Shown: piece by piece, positions 5,790-6,581 of the stretch
How positions within the stretch are numbered: position 1 is the stretch's first letter
Layout of the letters: every line of letters starts with the position of its first letter
Source: Pseudomonadota bacterium
Lineage (GTDB): Bacteria > Desulfobacterota > Desulfobacteria > Desulfobacterales > Desulfobacteraceae
Length of the DNA: 6,581 nt
Assembly: GCA_018816605.1 (NCBI GenBank)
Contig: JAHIVS010000320.1
Span: 1 to 6,581, forward strand
Direction of reading: 5' to 3'
Notes under the pieces: model-generated
What the model was told of the DNA's origin: nothing
Database searches by the model: none
The model's input: only the letters and a program-made list of their open reading frames with translations
Program-made: the position numbers and the translations under genes

Positions 5790-6581
5790 TTACCCCCTTG
5801 CATTTTCTGGGAGGGGTATGGGCGTATCTCCAAAGCTTATCCCCAAAGCCCTGGCCGTCATTATAAGTTCACCCTGGGGGTCCACCCGGCGGATTTTATG
5901 GACGGCATCCTTTATGGTGACCGGCCCCATGACGCCATTTTCCTTTAAGGCCACCATATAACCGAATTGTGCTTTGGCGATCATCTGGAACGCATGGACG
6001 CCAAATCGGGTGCACAATTGTCTGTCCCACTGGGTGGGCTGTCCTCCCCGCTGCAGATGGCCCAGCACCACACAGCGGCTCTCTTTTTGGGTCAGATCTT
6101 GAATTTTTGAAGCTACCAGGTGACCGATCCCTCCCAGGCGGGCTTCCCTGTCCTTTTCGGCTTTGCCTGATGTGACAAAGCCTTGTCCCTCAGGGGTTGC
6201 GCCTTCTGCCACAATCACAATGGTAAAATGTTTTCCTTCGGCTTCCCTTGCCTGGATTTTTTGTACAATCGCCGCATAGTCAAATTTTATTTCAGGGATC
6301 AGGATCACATCCGCTCCTCCTGCCAACCCGGCATAGGCAGCAATCCATCCGGCATACCGGCCCATAACTTCCAGAACCATGACACGGTTGTGGCTTTGTG
6401 CCGTACTGTGAAGCCGATCCAGGGCATCCACGGCACAGGCAACGGCTGTATCGAACCCAAAGGTGGTCTGGGTGGCATCCAGGTCGTTGTCAATGGTTTT
6501 GGGGACCCCCACCACGGGGAATCCCATTTCGAACATCTGCTGGGCAATGGTAAGGGTGCCGTCACCCCCAATGGCCACAAG
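5790..6581 (-). CDS. 6-phosphofructokinase, C-terminal part
   Basis: The gene runs off the right edge; 263 codons and the TAA stop (5790-5792) are present, and about 95-100 N-terminal residues are missing. It phosphorylates fructose 6-phosphate to the 1,6-bisphosphate in glycolysis. Counting from the edge, the motifs are GGDGT (5-9), PKTIDND (27-33, catalytic Asp31), MGR (73-75), VAEG (124-127) and GHLQRGG (174-180). The first four align to E. coli PfkA with a constant offset of 96, then about 22 extra residues precede GHLQRGG. The position equivalent to 104 is Gly, which points to ATP rather than pyrophosphate as donor. The position equivalent to 124 is Lys, not the Gly of PfkA. This fits the long group III ATP enzymes. 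The GTG at 6576-6578 is an internal Val, not the start. Confidence 0.93.
   Translation of the reverse strand, partial: LVAIGGDGTLTIAQQMFEMGFPVVGVPKTIDNDLDATQTTFGFDTAVACAVDALDRLHSTAQSHNRVMVLEVMGRYAGWIAAYAGLAGGADVILIPEIKFDYAAIVQKIQAREAEGKHFTIVIVAEGATPEGQGFVTSGKAEKDREARLGGIGHLVASKIQDLTQKESRCVVLGHLQRGGQPTQWDRQLCTRFGVHAFQMIAKAQFGYMVALKENGVMGPVTIKDAVHKIRRVDPQGELIMTARALGISFGDTPIPLPENARG

Noticed and set aside
5562..5948. A 128-codon plus-strand open frame across the gap between the YciO-like gene and the phosphofructokinase
   Set aside because: It is antisense to the conserved ends of both genes, lacks a ribosome binding site and has no recognisable domain.
6305..6580. A 91-codon minus-strand frame within the phosphofructokinase
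   Set aside because: It is a shifted frame of the real gene, which has a continuous frame with all catalytic motifs, and its Pro/Trp-rich translation is typical of an out-of-frame reading.

Overview
The window reads as an ordinary stretch of core chromosome from a Gram-negative bacterium. The proteins and the neighbourhood (hisC, cmk, rpsA and sppA in a row) look most like sulfate-reducing Desulfobacterota, for example Desulfobacteraceae. That placement rests on recalled protein style and gene order, not on a search. There are no RNA genes, insertion sequences, phage genes or CRISPR arrays. Coding density is high, and no gene-free stretch exceeds about 135 bases.

Layout: (1) 1-272, minus strand, is the start of a DUF1343/NamZ-type gene that runs off the left edge. 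(2) 273-394 is a divergent intergenic region with back-to-back promoter candidates. (3) 395-4089, plus strand, carries hisC (histidinol-phosphate aminotransferase), cmk (cytidylate kinase) and rpsA (ribosomal protein S1 with six S1 domains). hisC and cmk are almost touching. rpsA follows a 121-base leader with a good extended -10 promoter and a hairpin at the predicted 5' end of the mRNA. (4) A strong intrinsic terminator at 4124-4160 closes the rpsA unit. (5) 4207-5109, plus strand, is sppA, a short membrane-anchored signal peptide peptidase. (6) 5047-5655, minus strand, is a YrdC/Sua5/YciO-fold protein whose 3' end overlaps the 3' end of sppA by 63 bases, tail to tail. (7) 5790-6581, minus strand, is the C-terminal three quarters of a 6-phosphofructokinase that runs off the right edge.

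The genes share a housekeeping theme rather than one pathway: histidine synthesis, pyrimidine nucleotide supply, translation, membrane proteolysis, a tRNA-modification-type fold, glycolysis and probable cell-wall recycling. cmk next to rpsA is a widely conserved bacterial arrangement.

I found no convincing undescribed system. The points most worth a second look are the rpsA leader, the convergent sppA overlap, the altered SxN motif of the YrdC-fold protein, and the Gly/Lys specificity pair of the phosphofructokinase.
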